Shown: in pieces, positions 1-14,100 of the stretch
How positions within the stretch are numbered: the first letter of the stretch is position 1
Layout: every line of letters begins with the position of its first letter
Made by a program: the position numbers and the translations under genes
Assembly (NCBI RefSeq): GCF_022539505.1
Contig: NC_061512.1
Location: 152,565,962 to 152,629,961, forward strand
Length of the DNA stretch: 64,000 bases
From: Lolium rigidum
Taxonomy: Eukaryota; Streptophyta; Magnoliopsida; Poales; Poaceae
Reading direction: 5' to 3'
Notes under the pieces: model-generated
What the model was told of the DNA's origin: nothing
Database searches by the model: none
The model's input: only the letters and a program-made list of their open reading frames with translations

Positions 1-654
1 CTAAATTTCAAACCATTTAAATGGATTTGGTTCCTAAATTAAAAAGGGAATTCAAATAAATAAATAAACCATTAATACTTTACTCAAGCCTCACAAGATA
101 TCAATTAAGTCCTAACTAAATATTTGTTTAAACAACAAGACTATGCAAGTAGGCATTATCATCAAGTTATATTGACAATCAAATATTTTAGAACCTGCAA
201 AACAAAATAGAAATCAGATTTGAATTCAAATAACAAAATGCAAAACAGAAAATAAAAACAGAAAATGAAAAGAAAATAGAAGAGAGGAAGACTTACCCTG
301 GTGGACCGTCGCAGCCCAGCACCGCACCAGCCGAAGCAGCCCACGTTGAAGCCCAGCACCAGCCCAGCCCAAAACCACTTACCGTTTCGCCAGCTTTAAA
401 AATCGTGCGAGAATAAAACACGTCGTCGTCCGTCGTCTCCGTGCACGACAGCGCTGCGACGCCAATAGGCCACGATCTCGTCGACGATAAGCTCGCCCGG
501 ACGTCGCCGGACATCTCGGAACCACGCCCAACCTCTCTCGCGTCCGAGCTTATCCGCGGAAGAAAAGATCTTCGCCGCACGAGAAGCATCCGGAGACCGC
601 CACCTCTTCGACCATGACCGTCGTCGTGTCGAGGCGACCGGGCTTCCCTTGGCC

Positions 655-662
655 TATAAATA
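655..662 (+). promoter_or_regulatory. TATA box of the long LTR-like repeat
   Basis: TATAAATA lies in a GC-rich context and is followed within about 60 bases by a CT-rich leader (tctcgctccactcc). This resembles a pol II core promoter inside an LTR. Confidence 0.4.
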
Positions 663-1721
663 GGTGTGAGAGCATCGCCATGCATGTCCTTGATCTCATC
701 TCGCTCCACTCCATTCTCTCCTCGTACGCCTTCTATTCTCTCACGCTCATCCACGAATCGTCGCCGGACGTTCGCAGACGTAGCCGTCGATGGAGAGCCA
801 CCCTGAGCTTCGTGCGCGTGGCTCGCTGGAGGAGCGCCCGGCACTCGTAGGAGCATCCGGGAGGAAGCCCGAATCGTCCGGGGAGCTGTCGTCAGCGGAT
901 CAAATTTCGCCGATCCCTTCTGCAGCACATCGCCGGAAATGGCGAATCGCCGCTCAACTCCGTCGACCATCGTCGGAGCCGACCACACCATCGAGCTTCA
1001 CGGTGAGCTTGCGCGTCCATAGAGCCAACTCTCGCATCCTAGTCGATCATCCCTAGCTCCGAGTTAGCCGCTTGGCCGGAGTGCACCGCCGCGGGACATG
1101 GCGTCTCCGGCGATGCTCCGGTGAGTCCCCGCACAAACCATCACCACCGATAGCGCTTGTTTCAGTTCTTCGCGAGTCGATTGGTACAAACCACGCATCC
1201 CGGGGTGCCTTGTAGCGGCGGCGCCGTCGTCGTTCGACCCGCCGGCGTCAAGCCGCCGGTGGAGATCGACGTGGCGGTGGACTCCGCGGTCATGTTTGAC
1301 TTGGTCGTTGCCCGCGTGGCAAGCTGACCTAGTCAACGGCCCCACTCGTCGCGTGTATGGGTAGAAAACGAACCGGTACATTTAGCTTTTTACTTTATTT
1401 CAAATTCCAGAAAATCACTGAAACTTTGCAAAATTGTATAAAATTCATTTAAACTCAGAAAATTATGAATAATATATCAAAATGCTCACAAAAATAAACT
1501 CTATTCAAATAAAATATAAAACAAAAATGTGTGTCAAAATAAAATTTCACTTATTCTTAACCTTATTAATTATGCCATTTCAATTATTCAAAATACAATT
1601 TGAATTCAATAATTAGTGAAGTTATAAAAATTAAATTTTAACTATTTAGTAACCAAATAAAATGTTAAGGTTAATTTTCTTTATCATAGTTGCATTAACT
1701 TAATTATTAGTGGTAATTCAT

Positions 1722-2992
1722 AAACCCTAATTACAAATTACTATTTTCTATTTTCTTTAAATAGTAATAACTCAAGAAAATATTATAAGCCAATATTATT
1801 TTGGTAAATCAAAACTTATTTATTTAAACATCTTTAGTTACCAAGTTAAGTATTTTAAAAACCTAATAACAATTATTAAACCCCGATTTCTTAATTAAAC
1901 CTAAACATAGAGTTACCCTAATTATTAATTCTTGTGGAAATTAATAAAATATTAAACCATTACTAATTTTGATTCAAAGTAATTAGTGACCACATTTCAT
2001 ATTGTCAATTATTAGTTCAAGTAGTTGTATCATAATGTAGAAACCCTAGTTTCTAATATTAATGAGGACCTTGAACTTATTATTTCATGTGATCATTCCA
2101 CCTTAGAACCAACTCTAAAACCCTAGATATGTGTCACATATGATCATGGGAGATTTACTTGACATATAGAACCCTAATTAGCAACAATTGAATGCATGCT
2201 TATGATCCACTAGCATAAAACCAAGTCACATGAGATTATCATTTCATGTTCCTATTCTTAATTAAAACCTATATGATCCACTAATGTCACTTAGGTATAA
2301 ACCCTAGCTTGTTACCCCATGTTAGCACCATTGATCATCAATCCTATATACCACACCATTAGGATCAACCTCAATCATTAAACCCTAGTAGAACCATAAT
2401 GATAAACCCTAGTATCAACTTTGTGTAGCAAATCACATCACATGTTCCTATCCAACTAAACCCTACTTAGGAAATGATAAACCACTTAGCTTAGAAACTA
2501 TTAGAGATTATTTGGTAAAGCAAATATGAAGTCATAGTAAACCCTAACTCATAGCAACACCTTGATAACCATCCTTTGATATGATGCTTAGGAGAAACCA
2601 TAGTAATAAACCTACTAATACTTGCTACATGTAGATCATTTCTACTTAAGCACCAACCAGTCCTATTAGTAAACCCTAATAGCACTTAGCTTCTATTTAA
2701 AGTAGTTCATATTCTTATTTAACCTGTTCTTCAAAAGTTATTCTTTTGAAGTACAAATGTCAATCAAACCTTAGAAGCCTAATCCTTCTTTGAAATACTT
2801 CTTATTTCTTAAACAACATGTTCTTCAAAAGTTATTCTTTTGAAGTATAGTATAAGTAATCATCAACCATGTCCTGTAGAACTTAAAATTGACAACTGTT
2901 CTTCACATATTATTCCACTACTATTCTTTATGTGTATGATTGTTATGATGTCTTATATCACTTGATTATGATGCTAATATAACCAAACCCTA
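1722..2992 (+). repeat. Interspersed telobox motifs (AAACCCTA)
   Basis: Nine exact AAACCCTA octamers occur in 1.27 kb, at 1722, 2041, 2118, 2299, 2380, 2404, 2539, 2671 and 2985, all in the same orientation, plus near-matches at 2168, 2455 and 3034. They are spaced irregularly in AT-rich DNA, so this is not a telomeric tandem array. AAACCCTA is the plant telobox bound by TRB-type Myb proteins. Any role here is inference. Confidence 0.6.
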
Positions 2993-4597
2993 ATAAGCAC
3001 CTTGTTTGAGAACCATTCTAAAAGTGCAACCAACCCTAAAGAAATCTTTACAACTCACATATCTTAAATCATCAAGGTTAGCTTACGCTCGGGGCGATTG
3101 CATCTCATACTATGCATTATAGCATCTTTGCCAGTTCTTTAAACATTGTCCTTACCGGACGATGATGGTATTTCAGAATTTGGAGTTATCACGTATCGAA
3201 GCTTTTGCCCGCATAATCTTGCAGTCAAGAAAGGCAAGTTCATCGCTTGCTCATGTCATTTGATTATTTTTATCAAATTATATGCAAAGTACTATACTTA
3301 TCACTCATGCATTGAAAAGCAAAGTATTATTTTACAATTATGAATATGACTATGTGGTGGGCAATGGAACCATGGTATGTGTTGATATGGTGGAGGTTCC
3401 ATTGCATGGGTTATATCACCCTAGGATTAATTACCAATGCCGTCCAGTTGATTCTAGCGCCGTACATATCGCGTTGACCATAAGATCTATAATGGCTCTG
3501 GGGAAGTCAGCTGTATCTTTTCCCTTCTGCACGCCAACGGATCGGAGAGACGGTGGGGTGCTGGAGGCACTGCCGCAATAGGTTGGGAAATCCTTTTAAA
3601 TCCCCATCCATTGGTGATGTTAATCTCTTCCGATCTATGAAGGATTGTCCGGAGTACACCATGAGTAAAGCCGTATTATCGGGGGAAGTCTACTGGAGGT
3701 GTAGGGTCGGACAAAAGGGTGGGTTTGCAGTCGCGGAGAAGGCGGTGTGGACTTGGATCTTACACCTGGCCTCGCACCAAAGGAAGTGTGGACGGGAAAG
3801 TTAACGCCTGGTTGGCAACAAGGATAAGGTCTCTTATGGGAAAAGTAACGCACCTCTGCAGAGGATACTGAATTGTGACTGTCACTCCCCGTTCCGGGAA
3901 GGGAACTGCGAACGCGGCAGGAAAGGAACTCCACGAAGTTCTGGTCAACCTGTGAAGACTGACGGGCATAGTTTTCAGAATAAAATAAACCTTTTGAAGA
4001 AATGTTTACAAAAACTTGCATTGGCCTATGACTTTCCGGTCTATGGCTGTAGCTAGTGCATGATACACATATTTCCTAATATGAACTTGCTGAGTACGCT
4101 CGTACTCATTCTATCTCGTTTGAACCCCCTTCTTAGAGCAAGGCACCGAAGGAGAAACTACCGTGGAACTCGAAGACAAAGGAGTCAACTGCAACGAGAT
4201 GAAGAATCCAATCAAAGAAGTCAATGGAGTCAACTTCTGCATCAGCTTATAATGGAAACCTAGACTAGTAATAGAAGGGAATCTTTCCCTAATCCTAGCA
4301 CCTAAGTAGCTAGATTTCTATAGCAAGCCAAGTAGCTCTTGAACTTGAGTTAGCAATAAGATAGATTACGAGTCGTTCTTCTGGAGCTCTATTTGAAGTT
4401 TTACCTCACTGTATAGTAGGAGGTTGTGTTGATCTTATGTAAACAGCTCGTGTGTACTTCTATAGACATACCTTGGACTCGCATATGTTTCTGTTGTACC
4501 ACTCTGAGAGATGTAATATGGGTGGAACGGTGTTTCACTTGTGTTATGTCAACGACTTGTGTACTACACCATGCAGTGGTACGCTGGGTCATCACAA

Positions 4598-4870
4598 CTA
4601 CTCATAGTTGGAGTAACATAGCTAGTAACATCACACACTACAAAACAGTTTGGTGTCATGGCATGATAATAAATGAAGAAACGGAGTGAGGTGGCAACTA
4701 GCTATGTTATCATAATATCACACTTCTCAAGACAAAATGAGTCTACAATCTAATAAATATAGCATGCATGATACCACATATAATAAGTAACCATCCACTA
4801 TGGAGGTAGTAACATAGGGTAGTAACGTGCACCATGTTACTACTCTATGTTACTTCCCACTATGACTAGT
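4598..4870. mobile_element. MITE with about 38-bp terminal inverted repeats
   Basis: The left end (ctactcatagttggagtaac) and the reverse complement of the right end (ctagtcatagtgggaagtaa) pair over about 38 bases with few mismatches. The inside is short, AT-rich and non-coding. Size is about 270 bp. The superfamily cannot be fixed because no clear target duplication is seen. It lies just past the end of the long LTR remnant and downstream of the lipase gene's 3' end. Confidence 0.6.
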
Positions 4871-5008
4871 CTGAATGAGCCCGTAGGTGTAGCATTACTG
4901 CTCGGGGAATCCAGTGATAGGGTGTGTTCCACTGTTCCTTAAGTCCTTAGAGAACCGGGCGCCATTATTTCCATCACACCTCCCTCCCTCTCTTCCTCTC
5001 TCTGCTTT

Positions 5009-5014
5009 TTTATT
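5009..5014 (-). terminator. Poly(A) signal of the GDSL lipase gene
   Basis: AATAAA on the minus strand, about 100 bases downstream of the stop codon at 5117, is well placed to direct 3'-end formation. No stop codon or repeat boundary intervenes. Confidence 0.5.
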
Positions 5015-5116
5015 AAATTATTCACCAAGAGCCTAGAAGAAAATATATTGATTAACCCAAGCCACCTGGCGATAAACGCAACACCTACAAACTGATGAAG
5101 GGCCTGGCCACAAATG

Positions 5117-8100
5117 TCACATGAATACTTGCAGCGAATTTCTGATAAGATCGTCCGCTAAGATCTTGTATGTCCTCTGGGAAGGATGAACCGAATCAAA
5201 GAAGACATACTTGTCAGCATCCTGACAAGTGAACGCCGCGTCCATGCCGCAAAGGACCGACGTCTCGATAGCCCCCGTGCCGCAGCAGCCCTGCGCAACT
5301 TCCTCGAAGCCGTACGCCGACGGGTTGGCAATGATGTCGTACGGCACGTCGTAGACATCCGCGTACACCACCCGCGCGCCTCCCCCGAACTCGCCGCCGA
5401 GCCTGCCCATGGCGGCCCGGATCTCGGCGTTGTACATCAGCGCCACCCGGTTGCACTCCTCGTTGCATTCCCCCGGAGCGTCATGGTTCATCGTCCTCAT
5501 CGCCGGTACGCACCCAAAGGGCGGGATTCCACCGAACATGATCTTGCGTGCGCCGAGCTCGTGGACGTCGCGGACGGCGGCTTCGGCGAGGCCGACCAGG
5601 TAGCTGATGTACTCTTCCGGCGTGTACTCCGCGGCGCGGAGAGGCATGAAGAAGTAGTTCACCATGAAGTCGTTTGTGCCGATGCTGAAGACGTAGAGCG
5701 CCTCGGAGATGATCTCGTCGGCCACGGCGTCGCCCTTGGCCAGCTTCAGCCTCTCCTTGTATTCCTTGAAGTACTCCAGCTGCTGACTCAGGGTTATCAC
5801 TGACTGAAATTGATTAAGTCAGGGGTTAAGGTCCTCAAAGTTATTAGTCCAGCGGATGATAACGAAATCAGCTTCATGCATAAAAGCCAAAATATGATAT
5901 CAAAAGAATCTGTTGAATACACCGAAATTTACTCGTTCTATTCGAGAGACGTATGTAAGGCACTTGGAAATTTAAGCCTAACTTTGTTTGTGAATTCCAG
6001 AAAAAAATATGAGTCATATGCCAACATAAAAGCATACCATTGGATTAATAATCTTTGAGCAAAGGTGTCAATGGTATAACTTTTATGACATATGACACAT
6101 ATCGTTCTAGCCAAATCTGTGATGAAAATTAGGATCAAATTTCGATGGGCCATACATATTTACAATGGGTGAGTATATATCCATAGAAGTAAAAAACTAA
6201 AGAAAAATAGGGTGCAGAGACGATCACATGGCATTTATAAAAAAAAACCATAACATCATGAGGAAGGTCCTGCTCGTTGAAATATAACAGTCTTTGAAAG
6301 CGAGTAACTATGCGCATGTTTGTGGCTATGTAGCAAAAAACATGAGGGGTAATATCTACGGATACGCGCAAACCAAGCATGAACATTTTAGTCAACACAG
6401 CGTGAACATTTCATATTAACTATATGGACAAACAAACATAAAATATCAAGCTATAAATATTTTAAAAAAGTGTATATGTTCTACTAACATGGGGTATCCC
6501 CATTTTAATTTTTAAAAACAGGATTATATTCCAATATTCATACAAAAAAAAAGAATGCTGTCCGTGGGTTAATGAGCCGAACCAACCATGGCCCATGCAT
6601 GTATAAGAATCAAAGATGTCATGGGCTGCGTCAAATAGGACCCCCAAAACCTACTGAAAATTTGTAGCGTTTAGGGTCCAATTTCAAACATATCACCACA
6701 CGAACTATTATTAACGACATGAATGGTACTACAAAACACCCATTGTACCTTTGTAATTCCAATAACTATCTATGTGCTGGCTATTTGGAACATATCAAAC
6801 TACCAGAAATTCAATTCGGCTCTTGGGTGCATATGCTCCCTCCACCCAAAAAAAATATTTTTAACTGTCAAAAAATTCTAACAAAAAATTTCGCATGTAC
6901 ATCTCGACAATCTATGTGCGTTCGTGCAGTTTCGGGAAAAACGGAAATTTTTTGTGTTCGATGTAAAACAGACAAAATAAGTCTCACAAAAAGCCTTATT
7001 TTTTAGCACTAAATTTTATCTTTTTTACACAACCTAAACGACAAGTTTATTTTTTATGCAAAGACTTCGTGCGCACTTAGCATTTGAAGATGCACACATG
7101 GATTTTTTGTTTAAATTTTTTTGACATTCCAAAATATATCAAAATTACAGTTCAAACTAAAGGGAGCATACGCACCCGGGAGCCAAAACATCACTCCCAC
7201 TACCTACCCTTTATCAAGCAACTGCATATTTTAAGTTTACAAGACCATTCTTTTCTTTAGCTAAGATATAGCATATAGTATACAATGTACGTACTCCCTC
7301 AGTCCTCAAACAAGTGTACTTCTCTAGATTCAAAATTTGTCTAAAGAAAAGTGTACATCTACTCTACGCAGTTGATTAATGTACTTAGCTCCTCGTAATC
7401 ACTCCCCAACTCCATTCTCCAATCTCCAATCTCCAATCTTCATTCTTCTTCTTCAATTAATAGAATGGAGACTCGTAAAAGATAGAACTAAGTTGTATTT
7501 TCATAGTTGTGCACTTATTTGACTTATCCTCGGAGGAAGGAAGTATATGCTAAAAGAAATGTGGCGTACTGCATAGTACTCTGTATTCTGTTAAAATCGA
7601 AGAAACACCTCCGCTTCAGTTTTTTTAGCATAGTATAGTTTTGTCAGGACGCACAAAACCGCATAAGAACATGGTTTAATAGGCATTGATAGCGATTAAA
7701 TGTTTGCTTGGTTGCTTTATTTAATTGCTCGTTCACTGAATACGGTCGTTGTCCTTCCTAGAATGATATATACTCTCTCCGTCACGGTTTAACAGACATG
7801 CATGCAGTTTAAGAAATTTCTTTGACCATTATTTTGGTCAATAAAATATAAAATATATGTCATAAAATTATATCATTGGAAAGCTTTTTTGCATACGAAT
7901 CTAATGATACAGATTTTGTAGACATAAAATTTATATTTTGTTGACCAAATTAATGGTCAAATTTTATCTTAAATTGTATGTGTGTCTGTTAAACCAAGAC
8001 GGAGGAAGTATGTCAGTTGTTGATAGTTTTAATGAAACCTACACGTTCTGCATTGGTTTAACAGGCACAACTACATGTAGATAAGATATATACAATGTTC

Positions 8101-11100
8101 AAATCCAGTCGAAGAACAAATGAATTTGATATCATGGTATGAGGAATCTTAAAATATACAAGAATCATTAGTAGTATGAGTTTTGGCTACACCATTTATC
8201 TCCAGTCGCGTCCCCCAAAGCGTTCCCCAAACCGCGCCGGATTGAGCGTTTGGGGGACGTGTTTTGTTCGTGCCGCCTTTGGGGGACATCGCTCCCCAGC
8301 CGCGTCCCCCAAACGCCTCCCCCAAACATTTAAAATACTTTTTTTTGGCTTTTTTTATTTCAATTTCCACAAACTAATACATAATTTGCAACGTGGTTTA
8401 CACGAAAACACAGTTTGGAACGTGGTTTTCCACAAACTAATACATAGTTTGAACCGTCGTGGACACAAATATAAAATTTTGCAAAGAAACTAAACCTAAC
8501 TAGGCCGTGCATCGAAGGTTTTCTGTGTTCGCTGCTAAGAAAGAACACTCGAGGGCACACCCAGTCACCTAAACTGGAAAATCCACCGGGAGGATGGTGC
8601 CCTTGTTGGTTCTACCGATGAGGCGAACAGGCAGAAACCTCCGTGCACGTGTTCGTTGCGAAGAAAGAACACTCAGTCGTCCTCCTCGTCGGTGTTGTCG
8701 CCGTGGTAGTCCCGGCGGCACCGCGTCTCGTCGAAGACCTTGACGCTCATGCCCCTGTCGCCGAAGTAGGAGAACAGGAGGATGAAGCCGGCTTGGAGGT
8801 TGTGGTGCCGCGCGAACTTCTCCCAGCCGATGTTGAGGTACATCTTGCCGCGCGCGTCGTAGATCACGTCGACGATCCACCGGTAGTAGCTGCACGCAGC
8901 CTCCCGCAGATGCATCGTGCGCGGGCGATCGTCGCCGGCGACGTAGTCGGCGAAGGAGTCCGGCAGCCTCTGGATGCCGCGCGGGTCGCCCTTGAGGACG
9001 AGGACGAACTCGAACCGCACGTCCGGCTCCACGTCCATCTCCGACGATGATGAAGCCGGCAGCGTGGAAGGCGACGGCGAGCGTTCAGCTCTGCCGCGGC
9101 CACGACCACGACCACGGCCGCGAGGTCGGCCTCCGCCTCACCGGACATAGCATTGAGTCTTGTTGAGATGGTGGCGGCTAGGGTTTGGGAGAGAGGCGCT
9201 AGGGTTTGTGTGTGAGAGGGACGATGAGAGGCGGCCCTTTATAGGCCGAGGGAGGCGGGGAGCGGTGGCGCGCATTAACGCCGGCACGCAGAGCTAGGTG
9301 CGACAGGACGCGCCGCCGCGCCGCCGCGGAACCGCACCGTCGCCGCATCGCCGCGGGAACCGCACCGTCGCCGCGTCGCTGCGAGAACTGCACCGCCAAT
9401 AACTTCCGTCGCGAGGTAGGCGACGGTTAGGTTAAAAAATTATTGTGCCGCTGACGAGTCGGCCCTGCCACTCCCCGTCTCGCTTTTCGTTGTGTCCGGC
9501 GTCCCCGGTGCGTCCCCTGTGGGACGGGGACGGGCTCGGGGCGCCGGACACCGTATGGGGGCGCGTCGGACAAAAATGGGCTTTGGGGAACGCGGCTTGT
9601 TGTGGGTATACTTCATAGGTGTACCATCGACAGTGCCTAGATCCGGCAAGCCCGGGTGGCCCACAGACGGTGATGAGGCATGTGGCCCATCGGGCGGCCC
9701 AGCTTGTCGTTGATCATGAAGGAAGAAGTCCAGCCCAGGATCAGCAGGCCGGATCCGTACCGACATAGGAGTAACCCGGATCCATGGAGGCCCATGAGGA
9801 ACCCGGATCCAGGACGACGTGTATGGAAGGCGGATCCGTGACGTGCACGGCAAGATATTGTACCGTAGTTAGGCTATCTGTAATCCGGCTAGGACTCTCC
9901 ATGTAAACCCTAGATCCGTGCGCCTTTATAAGCCGGATCCCGGGAGCCCTAGAGGCACAACCACAACTCATTGTAACAACGCGAAAGCGCCCGGATAATT
10001 CCGCACAAGCAGCAGGAGGCCCCGTCATCGTGCGGGTGTTCCGAAGCCGGGTAACTCGCGTACCACCATCCCGTGTGCACTCCGCCCCTATGGCCCCTAC
10101 TTCTTCTCCCCTCGTGAGGATCCCTCCTCCGAGGTACCGTCGATTAGGCAACGACGCTTGGCGCCCACCGTGGGGCCTCGCGGTGTCCGGAGGCCGGAAC
10201 CGGGAGGGTTCCGCCATGGGAAGCTACGACGACACCATCGCCGTGGGGCGTGTCCTTTACGCCGAAGTCCGCCGATCGTCCCTCCGATGAGTGTTGGATT
10301 CCGGCTAAAACCGACCCCATCAAGCTCTCCATCGTCCCAGCTTGGCGGCATACACATCTTCATCGGGGAAACCGTCGATTCCGACGGAAACCCACCGGTA
10401 AGTAGCGCCGACGCGACCGCCGCGAGCGGGACGCAGCCGCGAAGATCCGATCCGAGACGCCGGAACTTCCTAGCGAAGATTCCGCCTTAGATCCGGAAAA
10501 ATCAAAACCCACCCAATCCGCCCCGAGCAGGAAGTAACGGTGGAAGACCAATGCGCATCCGCCCGGGTCTCCTGTGTGTTAGAGAAGCAAAGGTGTCACT
10601 TCGTACACTTCTTGGCCCATACCGCCGGAACCGCCCCTCATGAAGTCGGAGCTGGTCCCGTGCGGGTTGAGGCCCCGGAAAACAACGCTGCTCCGGATCA
10701 GCAGGAGGCTGTCGGAGAAAGCGAGACTCCGGCTGAAGAATCGATCTTGGGAAATCTAAGCCCAATTTCCGGAGACTCCCCGTCCACGGAATCTGATGAC
10801 TTCGTCCGCAAGCTAGGGGAGTATGGTTTCGCCGATCAGCCTCGAAGTCGACTCCGCCCAGCCTAAGCAGGGTTCTCGCAATTGTAGCGGCGCTTGGAGA
10901 AGACGGATCCGAAGCGGCAGACACTCAATCCGACCCCCAGCCATCCCACCACGGATCTCCGATGTCGCGGGAACGGCCCCGTAGGGATCCTTCCTCGGAG
11001 AGCCTCCTGTCGCCTGAAGAGATAGTTGCACAAGCTCGCATGGATTTGGTAGCAAAGTCAGACGTCCTCAACAAACCAATAACTCCCCGGCGATGCCGCT

Positions 11101-14100
11101 GATCCGGAGGCTTTAGAGGCCACTAGAAAGGAGATGCCGGCCACAGCCAAAAAGTTCGCCAACACCGCACCTGCTATATTGGATGAGAGGAAGAAGCTGC
11201 ACTGATCATGGATCGCTTTGAGAGACAGGATCGCGAAGTCACCGCAACGCTCGAGCAAGTCAAGAGTATGAGAGCAGAGTGGGAGGTGAAAATGACCTAC
11301 GCACAGGCGGAGGCTGATAGAATCGTCAGAGAAGCAATCCCTCCCCGCAGGATCAACTTCGCAACCCCTGCTGAACAAGCAGCCGCTCGCTACCCCGAAG
11401 GACAATCTGGCAAGAGCTGCAGAAATTCTGAAGAAAAGTGACGAGGAGGTTGACATCAACTACTTGCGCACGCTCGTCGCTTCAGCGGTTAAACAGCAGA
11501 GCAAGGCAGATACTTCGCGCAAGTTGGAATCTAACCCGGAGCATTGCGTCTCCACTGCGCAGAAGGACGCCCGCAACAATCGCCAGCGAGATGACGAGTC
11601 GCGAACCGGATCCTCGGAACGCAGAAGGAAAGCCAGGGAACACCCAAATCCGATCCCCGTACCATCAAAGACGCCTCCGTCAGATCCGAGAAAGGGAAAG
11701 GATGCAATGTACTCCGGACGAGACAAGTACCGCAACGCCTCTCCTCCGCCTAATGGTTACCCGCGTCCCCCTCGTCGTCGCAGTCCAGCCGGAAACACCA
11801 GGCCTCAAGGGCATGGTGGAATTATTATCCGCGACATCGTGATGCCTTCCGGAAACCGGAACAGGGAGCGCACGCCGGAGCCTCGCCGGAATCAGAACAA
11901 TGATCGTGAGCCCGAGCCTAGGAGGAGCCGGAATGAGGAGCGCGACCCGGAACCCCGCCGGAGCCGGAACGACCGTGGCAGCCAGCATCATGGCGAAGGC
12001 AGCCACAGGAGCCGGAGCCGCACCGGAGGGCCGGGGAGAGTCCGCAGCGGAAGCGAAGGTCGGATCGGCCCCCTCGCAGGTCTCCTCACCACCACCTAGC
12101 GGTGGCGGCGGAGGTGGAGGCGGAGGCGGTGGCCGGAGATCTCGCTCTCGCTCACAGTCCCCCCGACACGGCTCACGCGACGCGCGGGAACGCCTCAACG
12201 AATACAGAACCGACTACATCGGACCGAAGTGCTTTGGCAGGATGATTCGAGAGGAACCAAAGCCAAGGAGCTCCCTCAAGTTACCCGGAAACCTGAAGCA
12301 TTATGATGGCACCGAAAGGCCGGATACTCGGATCGAGGATTACTACAATGCAAGAACCTTCGCCGGAGGAACCCCTAATATCGCCCGCCGCATGCTCCAG
12401 CTTGTACCTTGTAGGACCAGCCCGGATCCGGCTCGGTGACCTCGAGAAAAACTCCATCTTTTGTCTGGTTCGACCCGAAGACCGCTTTTGAGAAACACTT
12501 CGAGGCACCTACAAAAGACCCGCCACGGCAAGCGACTTACAAGCTTGTATCCGAAGAAGGGAGAAACCTCAAGAAACTTCCTCACACGATGGTTGGCATG
12601 CAGGAACGAGTGCGAGAACGTCGATCACACCACTGCCATGTACGCCTTCATTGGTGGACTGCAGAGAGGAGGATTGCTGAGGCACAAGCTCACATGTTTG
12701 GCTAACGCCAACAAACTGACTTTGGATGAAATGATCTCCATTGCCAGTGATCACACTGCCGCCGATGACGACGCAGGCGGTGATATCGCAGCTACAGCAA
12801 TCCCCTGCACCAACAAAAGAAGAACCGTGATAACGGTAACAATAGCGGCCACAAACGCAAAAACCCCGATGACCAGAAGAGTGGCGGATCCGATATGGTC
12901 GCCATGGCGTTCCAACGCGGAGGCTCAGGAGGCGGAAGAGGACGCGGCCGTGGAGGCGGAGCCGGCAGGGGTCAGCAGCATACCTCCGAGGTCACTGCTG
13001 GCGGATCCCGCGCTCCGCAAACATATGAGGAGTACAGAGACATGCCCTGCCTGGCCCACTTGGATCCGGCTACAGGGAAGTCCACTCACACCAACCGCAA
13101 CTGCAAGTGGGTCAACGACCTCAAGAACGACCCGGAGGCAGGATACAAGAGAGCCCGGAAGCACCGCCCACGCGGCAAAGGAGGCAAGGGCAAGAACAAG
13201 GACAAGGAGGAGGACAGTTCCGAGGCGATGGACGAGGATGATAACTCGCCGGATCCCAAAGCCGGATCCGCAGGTAAATCCAACCCCTTCGAGAAAAAGA
13301 GCGTGGGGGCTTACCATACCTTCCTCGGAACCCCCACAGTCCGCGCTACAAAATCAGCTACCCGGATCCCGAACGCCACGCTTCCGGCCGTGCCGCAAGT
13401 ATGTCGTGTGGTCGGAAGTTCCGTGCACATTTGACAGGGAGGATCATCCCGCCATTGTGCCAAAAGAATACTACGCCTTGGTTGTGAGTCCTCGCATAGA
13501 CGGGTATGACTTCTCCAAGTGCCTCATGGATGGAGGAGCCAGCTTGAACATCATGTACCTGGAGACTCTGAGCGGATGAACCTCACCAAGGAACAGCTCA
13601 AACACAGAGACCACCGAGTTTCACGGCGTGGTTCCGGTAAGAAGGCGAACTCCTCGGCAAAGCATCACACTTCCAGTGGCTTTCGGCGATGTTCATAATT
13701 TCCGCGAAGAGAAGATCACGTTCGAAGTTGTGCCCTTCAAGAGCTCCTACCATGTCATCTTCGGCAGGCCCACCTACCACAAGTTCCACGCAAGAGCGTG
13801 CTATATCTACAACAAGCTCAAGATGCCGGGTCCCAATGGTATGATCACCATAACCGGAGACTACAAGAAGGCTCATGAGTGCGAGTTGGGCGAAGCCGCC
13901 TTCGCAGAGTCTGTCATATCCGGAGAAGAGCGGAAAGGCTACAGGGCCGCGGTGGATCCGACTGAGATGCAAACCACCAAGAAGCAGATCTCCGAACAGT
14001 AAAACTCCTTCAGTGGCCGCGATTGAGACCAAGAAAGTCAGCCTTCAAGGAAGATGACCCTAGCAAGCAAGTCTCGATCGGAGCCAACATGGACCCCAAA

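Larger units (their letters stand above)
1..4597. repeat. Long LTR-like repeat remnant (left end outside window)
   Basis: I see no intact gene here. A GC-rich part (about 300-1380) contains a TATA box (TATAAATA, 655-662) followed by a pyrimidine-rich leader. A long AT-rich part (1380-3060) and a mixed part (3060-4597) follow, ending GGTCATCACA. This layout (promoter, AT-rich body, CA end, no open frame) fits a multi-kilobase LTR such as those of large gypsy or LARD-type elements. The family is not identified, and neither a primer-binding site nor a partner LTR is in the window. Short ORFs here have no recognisable domain. An alternative is a mosaic of several repeats. Confidence 0.45.

Noticed and set aside
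5186..5803. 205-codon plus-strand ORF opposite the lipase exon 2
   Set aside because: It is the antisense shadow of a GC-rich exon; the minus strand has all family motifs.
8569..9148. Additional overlapping ORFs around B3 copy 1 on both strands
   Set aside because: They are frame shadows. Only 8673-9038 matches the other copy at protein level.
11680..12198. Minus-strand ORF with a poly-proline run
   Set aside because: It is the complement of the glycine-rich gag segment and has no independent support.
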